Positions 45,486 through 54,882 of a stretch of DNA of 64,000 bases are shown here, one piece after another. The notes under the pieces are model-generated. The model saw only the letters and a list, made by a program, of their open reading frames with translations. It was not told the origin of the DNA and ran no database searches. Position 1 is the first letter of the stretch, and every line of letters starts with the position of its first letter. The stretch lies in assembly GCF_025370875.1 (NCBI RefSeq), contig NZ_JAMXFD010000002.1:488218-552217 (forward strand), written 5' to 3'. The position numbers and the translations under genes were made by a program. This stretch comes from Laspinema palackyanum D2c (GTDB lineage Bacteria > Cyanobacteriota > Cyanobacteriia > Cyanobacteriales > Laspinemataceae).

Positions 45486-45577
45486 CAGGACTTCCGCACT
45501 ATTTAAGACTAGACACTAAATGTAGGGTTGATTCGCGAATCAACCCTACAAGATATGGGGTTGATGCGTAAGTCCTG
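45486..45577. mobile_element. 92-bp MITE between gmd and fcl
   Basis: Terminal inverted repeats CAGGACTTCCGCA and TGCGTAAGTCCTG (13 bp, one mismatch) enclose a perfect 30-bp palindrome centred on GATTCGCGAATC (45521-45550). No coding capacity. The same ends occur at 26675. Confidence 0.75.
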
Positions 45578-45639
45578 TTTGGTTGAAGAACAGGCCCCCT
45601 CCCTAGAGTCTTGGGGAGGGGACTGGATTGAGTGGCGAA

Positions 45640-47700
45640 TTAGTCCACCATGTGACCACTGTCTTGGCGGATGAAGGCGCGATCGATAATCGGTTGTCCT
45701 GTGGGAGATTCTACCCCGATCGCCTTGAGGTCAGAATCCACCATTAAGGCAACCAATTGTTCAAAGGTAATGGAGGGTTCCCATCCTAATTTTTCCTTCG
45801 CTTTACTGGGGTCGCCAATTAATAAATCAACTTCCGCAGGACGGAGATAGCGGGGGTCGAATTCGACGTAATCTTCCCAATTCAGGTTAACGAAATTAAA
45901 GGCTAAATCCAAAAACTTGCGGATGGTATGGGTTTCATTGGTGGCAACGACATAATCATCCGGTTCTTCTTGTTGCAGCATCAACCACATGGCGCGAACA
46001 TAGTCTTTGGCATAGCCCCAGTCCCGCTTAGAATCCAGGTTACCAAGGAAGAGTTTCTTCTGCTTTCCGGCGACGATGCGGGCGACGGCGCGGGTAATTT
46101 TGCGGGTGACGAAGGTTTCGCCTCGGCGCGGGGAGTTATGGATCCAACCCTGGCCGACTCCAGCATGGAAGGTGCCACTGGTGGTTGCTAAGTCAAATAA
46201 CCATCCTTGATAGTTGATGGGTTCAGCGGTGACAACTTGGGCGCGGTTGGTGCCTTGGGGTGGGGTGGCGTTGATGTGAATTTGATACTGGAACCCGTCG
46301 CCTTGGGATTCGGTGGCAATCCAGGCGGGTTGTTCCAGGGTAGTGACGGACATCCAGTAGAGTCCGGCAGCGAGGAGGGCGGAGGGAGTTTGGACGGTGA
46401 AAGTGTCTCCAGCTAGGGGAGAAACGGCTTTAAATCCGTCTAAAAAGGCTAACCGTTCCCGATCGCCTGCGTTGAGAATCCGCTTGGGAATGCGTTTGTC
46501 TTGGGATTTGCTGTACAGTTCCGATCGCAAGTAGTCACTGTAGGCCGGGTTGCCGGATAACTGGAGACGGGATGCGGCGAGGCGATCGCAATTTCCACCG
46601 GAGACTTTTCGCCAAGAGGCGGCGAGGCGATCGCCTACAGCGGTGTCCGGAATTGTCAAGATGACTTGACTTTGACTATCAATTTCTGCGGCAGCAACGA
46701 GTACCCCAAGCAACCATGCCTCAGTTTCGGTGAGGTCAAGTTGTTCAGGCGATCGCGGCAAGTCAATCAACGCCAAGGAATCCCCGACTTTGACCTCACC
46801 GGCAGGTTTTTCTACTGCCGATTCGCCCTGTTGCACAAATACAACATGATCGCTGGTGGCATGATAAACCGCACCCTCTGCCGCAATCCGATGTACGGTT
46901 TTATTGGGTTGTTCTGTGGCCCCATTCCAGGTGGCCGTCATGCAAGTCACTTGCACCCACCCTTGGGCATCCCAGACTTCCAACCCGTTACCGTCCCTAA
47001 TGTCCGTGGTATATCGATTTTTATGGCCTGGATCCTGGTCATGGGGGACAATTTCCGCAATGGACACCAGGTCAATTAATCCATCCTGACGAATGAACAC
47101 CGGGGTATTGTCAATCACGCATTCATGGTTAAACAGGATGCCATTACAGGCAAATAAATCATAAGATTCGCGATAATTGACCGTTTGCCAATGGGCGTAA
47201 ACCTTGGCGCAGGAATAGGGACTGCGGGGATAAAACGGGGTCGTTTCCTTTTGGGGGACTTCCAAGACCTTGCCAAACATTTCCGAGGAACCCGCTTGAT
47301 AAAAGCGGACTTGGATCCCGGTGCGATGTTGGTAGTCGCGGATCGCTTCTAAGAGGCGCAGGGTTCCCATTGCCACCGTATCCACGGTGTATTCTGGGGA
47401 GTCAAAGCTGACGCGGACATGGGATTGAGCGCCCAGGTTGTAAATTTCAACAGGTTTGACTTCTTCGAGAATTCGACGGAGAGTGACCCCATCGGTTAAG
47501 TCCCCGTAATGGAGAAATAACCGGGCGGCTTCACTATGGGGGTCCACATAAAGATGGTCGATCCGGTCGGTATTAAAGGTGGAAGTCCGGCGGATAATCC
47601 CGTGGACTTCATAGCCTTTTTCTAGTAATAATTCGCTTAAGTAAGAACCGTCTTGGCCGGTGATGCCGGTGATTAATGCCCGCTTACGTTGCTGCGTCAT
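45640..47700 (-). CDS. gmd: GDP-mannose 4,6-dehydratase with in-frame intein
   Basis: Makes GDP-4-keto-6-deoxymannose from GDP-mannose. The 686-residue frame contains a 329-residue insertion (residues 194-522, see separate entry); removing it leaves a 357-residue GMD, the normal size. N-extein: ITGITGQDGSYLSELLLEKG at 10-29, SSEMFG at 138-143, the catalytic Tyr162 and Lys166 in PYSCAKVYAHW, and GILFNHE ending at 193. C-extein: SPRRGETFVTRKITRAVA from 523, then DPRYLRPAEVDLLIGD. The two halves join exactly at the conserved NHE-SPRRG. No stop or frameshift separates them. It works upstream of fcl. Confidence 0.95.
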   Translation of the reverse strand: MTQQRKRALITGITGQDGSYLSELLLEKGYEVHGIIRRTSTFNTDRIDHLYVDPHSEAARLFLHYGDLTDGVTLRRILEEVKPVEIYNLGAQSHVRVSFDSPEYTVDTVAMGTLRLLEAIRDYQHRTGIQVRFYQAGSSEMFGKVLEVPQKETTPFYPRSPYSCAKVYAHWQTVNYRESYDLFACNGILFNHECVIDNTPVFIRQDGLIDLVSIAEIVPHDQDPGHKNRYTTDIRDGNGLEVWDAQGWVQVTCMTATWNGATEQPNKTVHRIAAEGAVYHATSDHVVFVQQGESAVEKPAGEVKVGDSLALIDLPRSPEQLDLTETEAWLLGVLVAAAEIDSQSQVILTIPDTAVGDRLAASWRKVSGGNCDRLAASRLQLSGNPAYSDYLRSELYSKSQDKRIPKRILNAGDRERLAFLDGFKAVSPLAGDTFTVQTPSALLAAGLYWMSVTTLEQPAWIATESQGDGFQYQIHINATPPQGTNRAQVVTAEPINYQGWLFDLATTSGTFHAGVGQGWIHNSPRRGETFVTRKITRAVARIVAGKQKKLFLGNLDSKRDWGYAKDYVRAMWLMLQQEEPDDYVVATNETHTIRKFLDLAFNFVNLNWEDYVEFDPRYLRPAEVDLLIGDPSKAKEKLGWEPSITFEQLVALMVDSDLKAIGVESPTGQPIIDRAFIRQDSGHMVD
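46135..47121 (-). other. Intein inside gmd (329 residues)
   Basis: Class 1-type splicing features at both ends: Cys at the first residue (CVIDNTPVFIRQDGLIDLVS, block A), a TSDH block B near residue 283 of the precursor, a block F-like stretch YQGWLFDLATTSGTFHAG, and a terminal His-Asn (WIHN, block G) followed by Ser as first C-extein residue. All catalytic residues for splicing are present. The middle has degenerate LAGLIDADG-like helices (WLLGVLVAAAEID near 329 and FLDGFKAVSPLAGD near 419) that lack the usual acidic residue, so the endonuclease is probably dead. Confidence 0.93.
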
Positions 47701-48148
47701 TGTTTGATTTTTCCTCTCAACCTCTAGTTAAGTCTTTGGACTCTCAGTGGCGATCGCCTGAGTCTGTACTGAACCGCACCCTAATGATTCTTTGCCTTGA
47801 CCCCCATCCTGGGAATGTTTCGCGCAGGATGGGATTTATCAAATCAGTCTTTCACTTTATCGTGAATTTTGGCAGTTAATGTGAAGGAATCCTATAGTTT
47901 TGGCGTAGTTTTGGCGAACTTTTTGTAAATCGAGTCGTCCGGTTTGCGTTACCGGATGTTAATGGATTGTACTTCCTTAGGGTATCAACTGTCACCGTTT
48001 TCTTGAATTTTCCCCGGGTTTGGGGTGGAAATGCAAAAAATTTGCTGAAGCCTTGCGTCCTCAGCATAATTCCCGATCGCAGTCGGTGGGTTAAAGGGGG
48101 TGAACTGCACCAGCCCAGCACTGATGCAGTTCAGAGCAACAAGGCCCG
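47701..48148. other. Intergenic region upstream of gmd
   Basis: 448 bp with the gmd promoter side and the end of the sugar transferase gene. A 9-bp inverted repeat CCCATCCTG/CAGGATGGG with a 13-base loop lies at 47803-47833, without a T-run. The 81-codon frame on the minus strand looks like chance. Confidence 0.45.
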
Positions 48149-48853
48149 TTAATACGCCCCATTATTTTTAGGGAACAGCACCACTTTAAGGGTTTTTAAG
48201 ACAATCCACAGGTCCATCCACAAGTTTTTAAAATTGACATAATAAACGTCAATTTGGATGCGCTTGGGATAGGGAATGTCATTTCGACCGGAGACCTGCC
48301 ATAATCCGGTAATTCCGGGCTTAATGGTAAGGACTTTATCGATATATCGACCATATTTGGGCAATTCTTCAACCACTAAAGGTCGAGGGCCGACAACGCT
48401 CATTTCACCTTTCAAAACGTTCCAAAATTGGGGAAATTCATCCAGGCTAGTGATTCTTAGAAAATGGCCGATCCAAGTAATTCTCGGGTCTTGCTTGAGT
48501 TTGAAATTATCCTCAAATTCTTGACGCAGATGAGGGGAAGTTTCCATGATATCCAGCAAAACTTCGTCGGCATTGAGCACCATTGTCCTGAATTTAATGC
48601 ATCCGAATTTTTGGCGGTTCTTGCCAACGCGCTCCTGCACATAAAAAATTGGGCCGGGGGAGCTAATGTAAATCAGCAGACCCAAAATCGCGTAAACCGG
48701 GGAAAACACGATTAGAACGCACAGGGAAAACACAACGTCGAACAGCCGCTTGGAAAATTCTCCGTTGATCCCACTCAGGACGAAAGGCCAAAAAGTCCGT
48801 CTGGCAACCGCCCGAATCACTTTGCCGGAGATGAGTTGGCTATCGGCAGTCAT
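48149..48853 (-). CDS. Undecaprenyl-phosphate sugar phosphotransferase (WcaJ/ExoY type)
   Basis: Priming enzyme of exopolysaccharide synthesis that loads the first sugar-phosphate on undecaprenyl phosphate. It starts with a short cytoplasmic tail and a membrane re-entrant helix (RLFDVVFSLCVLIVFSPVYA, near 36-55), then the family motifs IKFRTMV, DEFPQFWNVLKGEMSVVGPR, and KPGITGLWQVSGRND. It consists only of the catalytic half; the multi-span N-terminal domain of long WcaJ proteins is missing, as in ExoY. It sits with gmd, fcl and a GT4 gene on the same strand. Confidence 0.92.
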   Translation of the reverse strand: MTADSQLISGKVIRAVARRTFWPFVLSGINGEFSKRLFDVVFSLCVLIVFSPVYAILGLLIYISSPGPIFYVQERVGKNRQKFGCIKFRTMVLNADEVLLDIMETSPHLRQEFEDNFKLKQDPRITWIGHFLRITSLDEFPQFWNVLKGEMSVVGPRPLVVEELPKYGRYIDKVLTIKPGITGLWQVSGRNDIPYPKRIQIDVYYVNFKNLWMDLWIVLKTLKVVLFPKNNGAY

Positions 48854-49189
48854 CTTACTCCTTTAATTCACACCACACACAGTCCTGATTGTAAAGCCTT
48901 CAGACGTTTTGCACCGCGTCTGGAGAGTTCAGGTCACAGACACCCAGACAAAACCGACTCTTTCAAAGTGCCTGTCTTTCTGAGTCTGAGCGATTCATGC
49001 CGATTTACTTCCCGTCAGCCGAGTTGATTACACCCTCATCGCCTCAATCCTTGCAACTAGCCGATGATTGTTACAGGGGATGGAAAGAAAGCAAAAGCAG
49101 ATTTTTTGGCTGATTTGGTGGTGCGATCGCCCAACTTAAAGGGTCCCAGCAAGTCTTGTTTACCCATATATCATAAAATCGACTTTTTA
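48854..49189. other. Intergenic region upstream of the sugar transferase
   Basis: 336 bp. It should hold the promoter of the sugar-transferase/gmd/fcl block. No repeat or clear promoter pair is seen. The plus-strand frames here are short and look like chance. Confidence 0.35.
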
Positions 49190-50332
49190 TCAAGCTTTTG
49201 TCAGAAATTTCTGATAACACTCATCGATAAAATGGCGGTAACGCGCCTGAAACACCTGGGGAGTGAACAGGGCCGCTTGCTCGGGCCCCGCCTGGGGATT
49301 AAACTGCGATCGCAACCCTTCAAAGCTCTCCACCACCTCCATTAATGACCCTTCGGTTTGCTGACTAAAAAATAATCCAGTCCCCTTAGAAGGATGGTTG
49401 CGGATATCCAAAACCGTCTCTAACGCCCCACCCGCCCCATAAGCAATCACCGGAGTCCCACAAGCTTGAGCCTCCACTAAGGCAATGCCAAAATCTTCAC
49501 AGGCAGCATACACAAACGCCTTCGCTCGTGCCATATAGTCCTCCACCACCGCATCCGGTTGTTCCCCCAGGACCTCCACATTGGGTCCGGCGATCGCCCG
49601 AATTTCTGCCAACTCCGGACCCGTTCCAATCACCACCAACCGTTTTCCCAACTGATTAAACCCCCGCACAATCGTCCCCACCTTCTTATAAGGCACCAAC
49701 CGCGCCACAGTTAAATAAAAATCCTCCTTCTGCGGTTCAAACCGAAACCGATCCACATTCACCGGGGGATAAATCACCTCCGCTTCCCGCCGATAACAGC
49801 GCCAAATCCGCCGCGCCGTATGCTGGGAATTGGCAATAAAATAATCCACCCGATTCGCCGCAATCACATCCCACTGTCGCAATCGATGGAGCAAATACCG
49901 CGTCAAAATACCCGGCAATCCTCGTCCCGCAGCACTGTTTTGGAGATAATCAAAGGTTAAATCCCAGGCATACCTCATCGGCGTATGGCAGTAACAGACG
50001 TGCATCTGATGCGGTGCCGCCAGCACCCCCTTCGCCACCGCATGAGATGAGGATAAAATCACCGGATACTCGCGCAAATCTAACTGTTCAATCGCCAGAG
50101 GTAACAACGGCAAATACTTTTGCACACCCTTTTTCGCCATCGGAAACTGTTGCAAAAAGGTTGAACCAATCTGCCGTTTAAATAAATAACTCTCGGAATT
50201 TGTAGATTCAAAATCAATCAACGCATACAGATCCGCATCCACTGCATTGAGAATTTCTTTAACTACCAGTTCTGAACCCCCGGTTGCATAAGGCGTCAGC
50301 CATTCATGCACCAGAGCATAATTTTTTACCAT
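49190..50332 (-). CDS. Glycosyltransferase family 4
   Basis: GT-B fold transferase similar to those adding mannose or rhamnose in exopolysaccharide clusters. The start MVKNYALVHEWLTPYATGGS gives the first beta strand and the glycine-rich loop. The C-terminal half holds VARLVPYKKVGTIVRGF, the nucleotide-binding stretch VVIGTGPELAEI, and the E-x7-E motif in CEDFGIALVEAQACGTPVIA. The frame runs 11 codons further, but those codons come from a palindromic repeat (50363), so the ATG at 50332 is preferred. Acceptor sugar unknown. Confidence 0.88.
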   Translation of the reverse strand: MVKNYALVHEWLTPYATGGSELVVKEILNAVDADLYALIDFESTNSESYLFKRQIGSTFLQQFPMAKKGVQKYLPLLPLAIEQLDLREYPVILSSSHAVAKGVLAAPHQMHVCYCHTPMRYAWDLTFDYLQNSAAGRGLPGILTRYLLHRLRQWDVIAANRVDYFIANSQHTARRIWRCYRREAEVIYPPVNVDRFRFEPQKEDFYLTVARLVPYKKVGTIVRGFNQLGKRLVVIGTGPELAEIRAIAGPNVEVLGEQPDAVVEDYMARAKAFVYAACEDFGIALVEAQACGTPVIAYGAGGALETVLDIRNHPSKGTGLFFSQQTEGSLMEVVESFEGLRSQFNPQAGPEQAALFTPQVFQARYRHFIDECYQKFLTKA

Positions 50333-50362
50333 CAAATCCGCCGGATCTACAAAATCTCTTCT

Positions 50363-50408
50363 CATTCCCAGGCTCTGCCTGGGAATGCCAAATCAGAGGC
50401 TCTGCCTC
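50363..50408. repeat. Palindromic repeat CATTCCCAGGC-TCT-GCCTGGGAATG
   Basis: Perfect 11-bp stem with a 3-base loop (50363-50387), followed by a second small palindrome GAGGC-TCT-GCCTC at 50396-50408. Both share the TCT loop. I recall this double element as widespread in cyanobacteria. It lies between the TRAP binding protein and the GT4 gene and gives the latter a false upstream ATG. Confidence 0.75.
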
Positions 50409-50416
50409 CTACCTCC

Positions 50417-51523
50417 TTAAGGTTTGGGAATCACAAAATTGCTATAACTCAACTCCGTAATTGCCGTCCATTGATACATTTCCTCGCGAAATGTATTCCA
50501 TTGTTCATAAATCCCGCGAAAGGTTGCATCTTGTCGCGCACTGTCTGCATACAAGTCAAAGGTGACTTTCTTCGCCGCGTCGATAATTTCTTGACTGTAG
50601 GGAAGTAACTGAGTCCCCCCAGCTTTTAAGGTCGCTAGAGCTTCGCGATTGAGCACTTCATACTGGGCTAACATATTCAAATTGGCCTCATACGCTGCCG
50701 TTTTGAAGATTTCTTGATAATCCTTGGGCAGTTGGTTCCACTGGGCCTGATTTACCAACACATCCAAGGTCGGTCCTGGTTCCCACCAGCCAGGATAATA
50801 GTAAAATTGTGCCGCTTTATTTAATCCCAACTTGAGGTCATCATAAGGACCAACCCATTCTGCTGCATCGATCGCCCCCCGTTCCAAGGCTAGAAAAATC
50901 TCCCCTCCAGGCAACACCTGGACATTGACCCCCAATTTTTCCATCACCTGTCCCCCCAGTCCCGGAATCCGCATTTTCAACCCATTCAGGTCCCGGACGC
51001 TGTTGATTTGACGCTTGAACCAGCCCCCCATCTGCACCCCGGTATTGCCTGCGGGAAAATTAATAATATTGAAATCGCTATACAGTCGCTGCATGGCCTC
51101 TAATCCCCCGCCATGATACAGCCACGCATTCTGCTGTTGAGCATTTAATCCGAAGGGAACGGAGGTGGCAAAGGCTAAAGCTGGATTTTTGCCAATGTAA
51201 TAATAGCTGGCAGTATGTCCGCATTGGACGGTTCCACCTTGCACGGCATCAAGGACCTGTAATCCCGGGACCAGTTCTCCCGCAGGATAGGGGCGAATCT
51301 CGAAGCGGTTATCGGTCATCTCAGCGACCCGTCGGGCGATGGTTTGCGCGCCCCCATAGATGGTATCCAGGGAAGCGGGCCAACTGGTGGCCATATTCCA
51401 GCGAATTCTGGGCAAGCTATCCCGAGAGGCGTCAGGACCTCTGGCGGCAGGACTACAAGCAGTGGCGGCAGCCGCACTCAGGGCACCGATGGCCCCATGA
51501 CCGATGAGTTTTCTACGTTTCAT
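50417..51523 (-). CDS. TRAP-type solute-binding protein (DctP family), orphan
   Basis: Periplasmic binding protein of the DctP/TAXI-like TRAP class, 368 residues. An MKRRKL start followed by a hydrophobic run and ATAC near residues 20-23 gives a twin-arginine-like signal with a possible lipobox. Family features: [20 protein letters not shown], the substrate region [17 protein letters not shown], and [18 protein letters not shown]. This resembles the TRAP proteins for 2-oxo acids or organic anions (substrate inferred). The DctQ and DctM membrane partners are not adjacent, so they must be elsewhere. Confidence 0.88.
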   Translation of the reverse strand: MKRRKLIGHGAIGALSAAAATACSPAARGPDASRDSLPRIRWNMATSWPASLDTIYGGAQTIARRVAEMTDNRFEIRPYPAGELVPGLQVLDAVQGGTVQCGHTASYYYIGKNPALAFATSVPFGLNAQQQNAWLYHGGGLEAMQRLYSDFNIINFPAGNTGVQMGGWFKRQINSVRDLNGLKMRIPGLGGQVMEKLGVNVQVLPGGEIFLALERGAIDAAEWVGPYDDLKLGLNKAAQFYYYPGWWEPGPTLDVLVNQAQWNQLPKDYQEIFKTAAYEANLNMLAQYEVLNREALATLKAGGTQLLPYSQEIIDAAKKVTFDLYADSARQDATFRGIYEQWNTFREEMYQWTAITELSYSNFVIPKP

Positions 51524-51625
51524 AGTGTCTTTTTACCTTGCAGGAGGGTTGAGGGTTTTGCGGTGGCAAACACCGGATGATCTGCGTCCGAAGGTTTGTC
51601 CGGGATACTGATTTTATCACCCATT

Positions 51626-51646
51626 TAAACTCTAAACTCTAAACTC
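51626..51646 (+). repeat. TAAACTC heptanucleotide repeat (x3)
   Basis: Three perfect 7-base units directly before the start codon of the exporter gene at 51650. A related run (TAAACCC twice, then TAAACTC) lies at 53507-53527. Heptanucleotide short tandem repeats are a known feature of cyanobacterial genomes. Confidence 0.75.
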
Positions 51647-51649
51647 CCC

Positions 51650-52513
51650 ATGCTCTGGTTTTTTTTAGCAATTTCGACGGCCTTTTTTACGTCGCTCAAA
51701 GATGTTTTAGGTAAAAGAACCCTAAAAAATATCAATGCAACGATTGTGGCTTGGTCTTGGTCATTTTTTACGGCGTTGGTGTTACTGCCGGTGCAAGTTT
51801 TGGCGGGAATTCCTGATTTGGGCAGTCAATTTTGGGTCGCCCTGGCGGTGGGCAGTGTGCTGAATGCGATCGCCTTTTTGTTCTATATCCAGGCAATTAG
51901 TACCTCGGATTTATCCCTCTGTTTGCCCCTGATTGCCTTTTCGCCCCTGTTTATGGCAATTACTTCTCCGATTATTGTGGGGGAATGGCTCAGTTGGGCG
52001 GATGGGTTAGGAATTGGGTTGATTGTCGCTGGGTCTTATTTATTAAATCTCCAGGACCGCAGGCGGGGATATTTTGCGCCGTTTCGGGCTCTGGTGAGAG
52101 AACCAGGGCCGAAGTTAATGTTGGGGGTGGCGTTTCTGTGGAGTATTACGGCGAATGTGGATAAGGTGGGGGTCCAAAATTCTTCGCCGCTATTTTGGAG
52201 TTTTGCGGTGTTTTCGGCGATCGCCTTGTTGCAATTGCCCTTAATATTCTGCCAGTCTAAGAATCCGGGAGGTCAGATTGTCAAACATTGGCTGGGGTTG
52301 AGTCTGATGGGATTCTGTACGGCGATCGCTGTTTTGTTTCAAATGCAGGCATTGAAATTAACTCTGGTGGTTCAGGTGATTGCCATTAAACGCACCAGTG
52401 TTCTCTTCGGGGTGTTGTGGGGTAAGTTCCTGTTTCACGAGTCCGGGATTCGCGATCGCTTCTGGGGCGCAACAACGATGCTGTTGGGGGTTGTCTTGAT
52501 GTCGGTGTTTTAA
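51650..52513 (+). CDS. EamA/DMT-family transporter
   Basis: Ten-helix membrane exporter of the drug/metabolite superfamily, built from two copies of a five-helix EamA unit: residues about 1-135 (ends GLIVAGSYLLNLQDRR) and about 150-287 (ends RFWGATTMLLGVVLMSVF). LKDVLGKRTLKNINATIV near the start is usual. No ribosome site precedes the ATG at 51650 because the TAAACTC repeat occupies that place; a later start is not compelling. Substrate unknown. Divergent from the TRAP binding-protein gene. Confidence 0.85.
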   Translation: MLWFFLAISTAFFTSLKDVLGKRTLKNINATIVAWSWSFFTALVLLPVQVLAGIPDLGSQFWVALAVGSVLNAIAFLFYIQAISTSDLSLCLPLIAFSPLFMAITSPIIVGEWLSWADGLGIGLIVAGSYLLNLQDRRRGYFAPFRALVREPGPKLMLGVAFLWSITANVDKVGVQNSSPLFWSFAVFSAIALLQLPLIFCQSKNPGGQIVKHWLGLSLMGFCTAIAVLFQMQALKLTLVVQVIAIKRTSVLFGVLWGKFLFHESGIRDRFWGATTMLLGVVLMSVF

Positions 52514-52757
52514 CCCCTTTGATCTGCGTCCCTGGGCAATCTCAGAGGGGATCGGGTTTTTCAGTCCCTTCTCAACTGGGGGACATTCCCCGGTAAAATA
52601 AGAACAATAAGAAGATAGACCCGTAGTGCTATTCTGAGATGCCAAGGGGAGGGTGCTGCACTCAATCTGTGGTCTCTCGTTCGCGATCGGTTCCGCGAGA
52701 CTTCCAAGGAATCCGAATAAAATGGGAAAGTAGAGATGGCTGGAGCAACTTTAATCT

Positions 52758-53156
52758 ATGTCTAAACTTAGACTCATGGTAGTGGATGATGAGCGAGACA
52801 ACCTGGATCTACTGTACAGGACGTTTCGCCGCGACTTTCAGGTACACAGAGCAGAAAGCCCTCTCGATGCGATCGCCCTGCTGGATACAGAAGGGGAAAT
52901 GGCGGTGATTATTACGGATCAGAGTATGCCGGAAATGACGGGTTTGGAATTGTTGAGCAAGGCAAGAGTCCGTTTCCCCCATACCATCGGCATTCTGTTA
53001 ACCGGGTACAGTGAGGATGCCCTAGAAGCCTCGGAAGATATGATGAATAAAGCGAATGTTTTTAAATGCATCAGTAAGCCCTTTGATACTCAGGACCTCA
53101 AGGCACTGGTTCAAACGGCGGCTGAAATCTACCAAACTAACAAGCAAAGCGCGTAA
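52758..53156 (+). CDS. Single-domain response regulator (CheY-like)
   Basis: 132 residues, a receiver domain alone. Acidic pocket Asp10-Asp11 (VVDDERDNLDL), phosphorylation site Asp54 in AVIITDQSMPEMTG, the Thr of LLTGYSEDA and the Lys of CISKPFDTQDL. The sequence around the site (TDQSMPEMTG, LLTGYSED, KPFD) resembles the receivers of RpfG/HD-GYP regulators, but no output domain follows. No histidine kinase gene is adjacent. A 9-bp hairpin follows at 53179. Confidence 0.88.
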   Translation: MSKLRLMVVDDERDNLDLLYRTFRRDFQVHRAESPLDAIALLDTEGEMAVIITDQSMPEMTGLELLSKARVRFPHTIGILLTGYSEDALEASEDMMNKANVFKCISKPFDTQDLKALVQTAAEIYQTNKQSA

Positions 53157-53651
53157 TTTTAAGAAAGCAACTCTTTTCCCCCATTCAGCGTGAATGGGGA
53201 TTCCCCGATGAGTGGGTTGTCCCTAAAACACCGATGAGCCAGATCTATAGGGATGGGTCGGATCACTCCCCAGGAGAAGCTGAGGCGATCGCCTTTCCCC
53301 CCCATCCCAGATAATTACCCTTTCCCTCAGACTAGGACTGACGGGGCAAACGGGCGGGTTGTTGCTACTTTTGTCCCGTTTCTCTACAAGGCGATCGCCG
53401 CGCTTCCTGCAATTCCCGGCTCAGTCTCCTCCAAACCCTCTCCCCTGGAAATTCAACCCCTTGAGACATCGGCTCTCCAAACCCTCTCAAGCGCTTTTAT
53501 AAAACTTAAACCCTAAACCCTAAACTCTCCCTCTAAAACTCCAAATCCCTCCAACACAAATCTCGGCAATCCCTGACAAAAAAGCTATGAAATCCGGAGA
53601 ACTTGGTTAATAATGAACAGTTGATCGGTATTGCAGTAGAGGCAAAAAGTA
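53157..53651. other. Intergenic region with hairpin and heptad repeat
   Basis: A perfect 9-bp inverted repeat CCCCATTCA-GCG-TGAATGGGG at 53179-53199 follows the response-regulator gene and may terminate it, though no T-run follows. TAAACCC/TAAACTC heptads lie at 53507-53527. The 87-codon plus-strand frame looks like chance. The argG promoter must be in the last 150 bp. Confidence 0.5.
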
Positions 53652-54857
53652 ATGGGTCGCGCTACCAAAGTCGTCCTGGCATATTCTGGAGGAGTTGATA
53701 CCTCCGTTTGCATTCCCTACTTAAAAGAAGAGTGGGGCGTTGAAGACGTGATTACCCTAGCGGCAGATTTGGGACAAGGTGAAGAACTTGGCCCCATTAA
53801 GGAAAAGGCTCTAACCTCCGGTGCCAGTATCTCCCTGGTGGAAGACGTGACGGAAATCTTTGTCAAAGATTATGCTTTTCCCGCCATTCAAGCCAATGCT
53901 TTGTATGAAAACCGTTATCCCCTGGGAACAGCCCTAGCTAGACCCCTAATCGCCAAAATCCTGGTGGAGGCGGCGGAAAAATATGGGGCCGATGCGGTGG
54001 CCCACGGCTGTACTGGCAAGGGCAATGACCAAGTGCGGTTCGATGTGTCGATCGCCGCTCTTAATCCCAATATCAAGGTCCTCGCACCGGCCCGGGAATG
54101 GGGTATGAGTCGGGAAGAAACCATTGCTTATGGTGAAAAGTTTGGCATCCCCACTCCCGTTAAAAAGTCCTCTCCCTACAGTATTGACCGCAATCTGTTG
54201 GGACGGAGTGTGGAAGCGGGACCCCTGGAAGACCCCTGGACTGAACCGGAAGAAGAAATCTATGTGATGACGAAGGCGATCGCCGATACTCCGAATGAAC
54301 CGGAATATGTGGAAATCACTTTTGAGCAAGGTCTCCCCACCCATGTCAATGGCAAGGCCCTCTCTCCCGTCGCCCTGATTACAGAGTTGAATGAGGTGGT
54401 GGGTCGTCATGGGGTCGGACGCATCGATATGATCGAAAATCGTCTGGTGGGGATTAAATCTCGGGAAATCTACGAGTCCCCGGCCCTCCTCGTCCTGATT
54501 CAAGCTCACCGAGATATCGAAAGTCTCACCCTCACCAAAGATGTCACCCAATACAAGCGCGGCATCGAAGAAACCTACAGCCAAATGGTTTACAACGGTC
54601 AGTGGTACAGTCCCCTGAAGATGGCCCTTGATGCGTTCATTCAAAAGACCCAAGAGCGAGTCTCGGGCACGGTCCGCATTAAACTGTTCAAGGGAACGGC
54701 GAATATTGTCGGGCGCAAGTCGAATGAGTCTCTCTATGCGCCGGATCTGGCGACTTATGGGGCGGATGATACCTTCGACCATAAAGCAGCAGAAGGGTTT
54801 ATCTATGTCTGGGGTCTGCCCACTCGGATTTGGTCTGAGAAGGTTAGAGGCAACTAA
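53652..54857 (+). CDS. argG: Argininosuccinate synthase
   Basis: Joins citrulline and aspartate using ATP to give argininosuccinate, the penultimate step of arginine synthesis. The PP-loop [14 protein letters not shown] is at residues 6-19 and [14 protein letters not shown] near 118-131 is the family signature; [17 protein letters not shown] and KSRGIYESP-like stretches follow. Length 401 is normal. GAGGC about 10 bases before the ATG supports the start. A clear terminator follows at 54883. Confidence 0.97.
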   Translation: MGRATKVVLAYSGGVDTSVCIPYLKEEWGVEDVITLAADLGQGEELGPIKEKALTSGASISLVEDVTEIFVKDYAFPAIQANALYENRYPLGTALARPLIAKILVEAAEKYGADAVAHGCTGKGNDQVRFDVSIAALNPNIKVLAPAREWGMSREETIAYGEKFGIPTPVKKSSPYSIDRNLLGRSVEAGPLEDPWTEPEEEIYVMTKAIADTPNEPEYVEITFEQGLPTHVNGKALSPVALITELNEVVGRHGVGRIDMIENRLVGIKSREIYESPALLVLIQAHRDIESLTLTKDVTQYKRGIEETYSQMVYNGQWYSPLKMALDAFIQKTQERVSGTVRIKLFKGTANIVGRKSNESLYAPDLATYGADDTFDHKAAEGFIYVWGLPTRIWSEKVRGN

Positions 54858-54882
54858 TCTCACCCTTTAATCAATGGTAAGA

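Noticed and set aside
47876-48121. 81-codon minus-strand frame between gmd and the sugar transferase
   Set aside because: Unusual amino-acid composition and no start signal; appears to be a chance frame.
53946-54863. 305-codon minus-strand frame opposite argG
   Set aside because: Shadow of the argG coding strand; argG is complete and fully conserved in the other direction.
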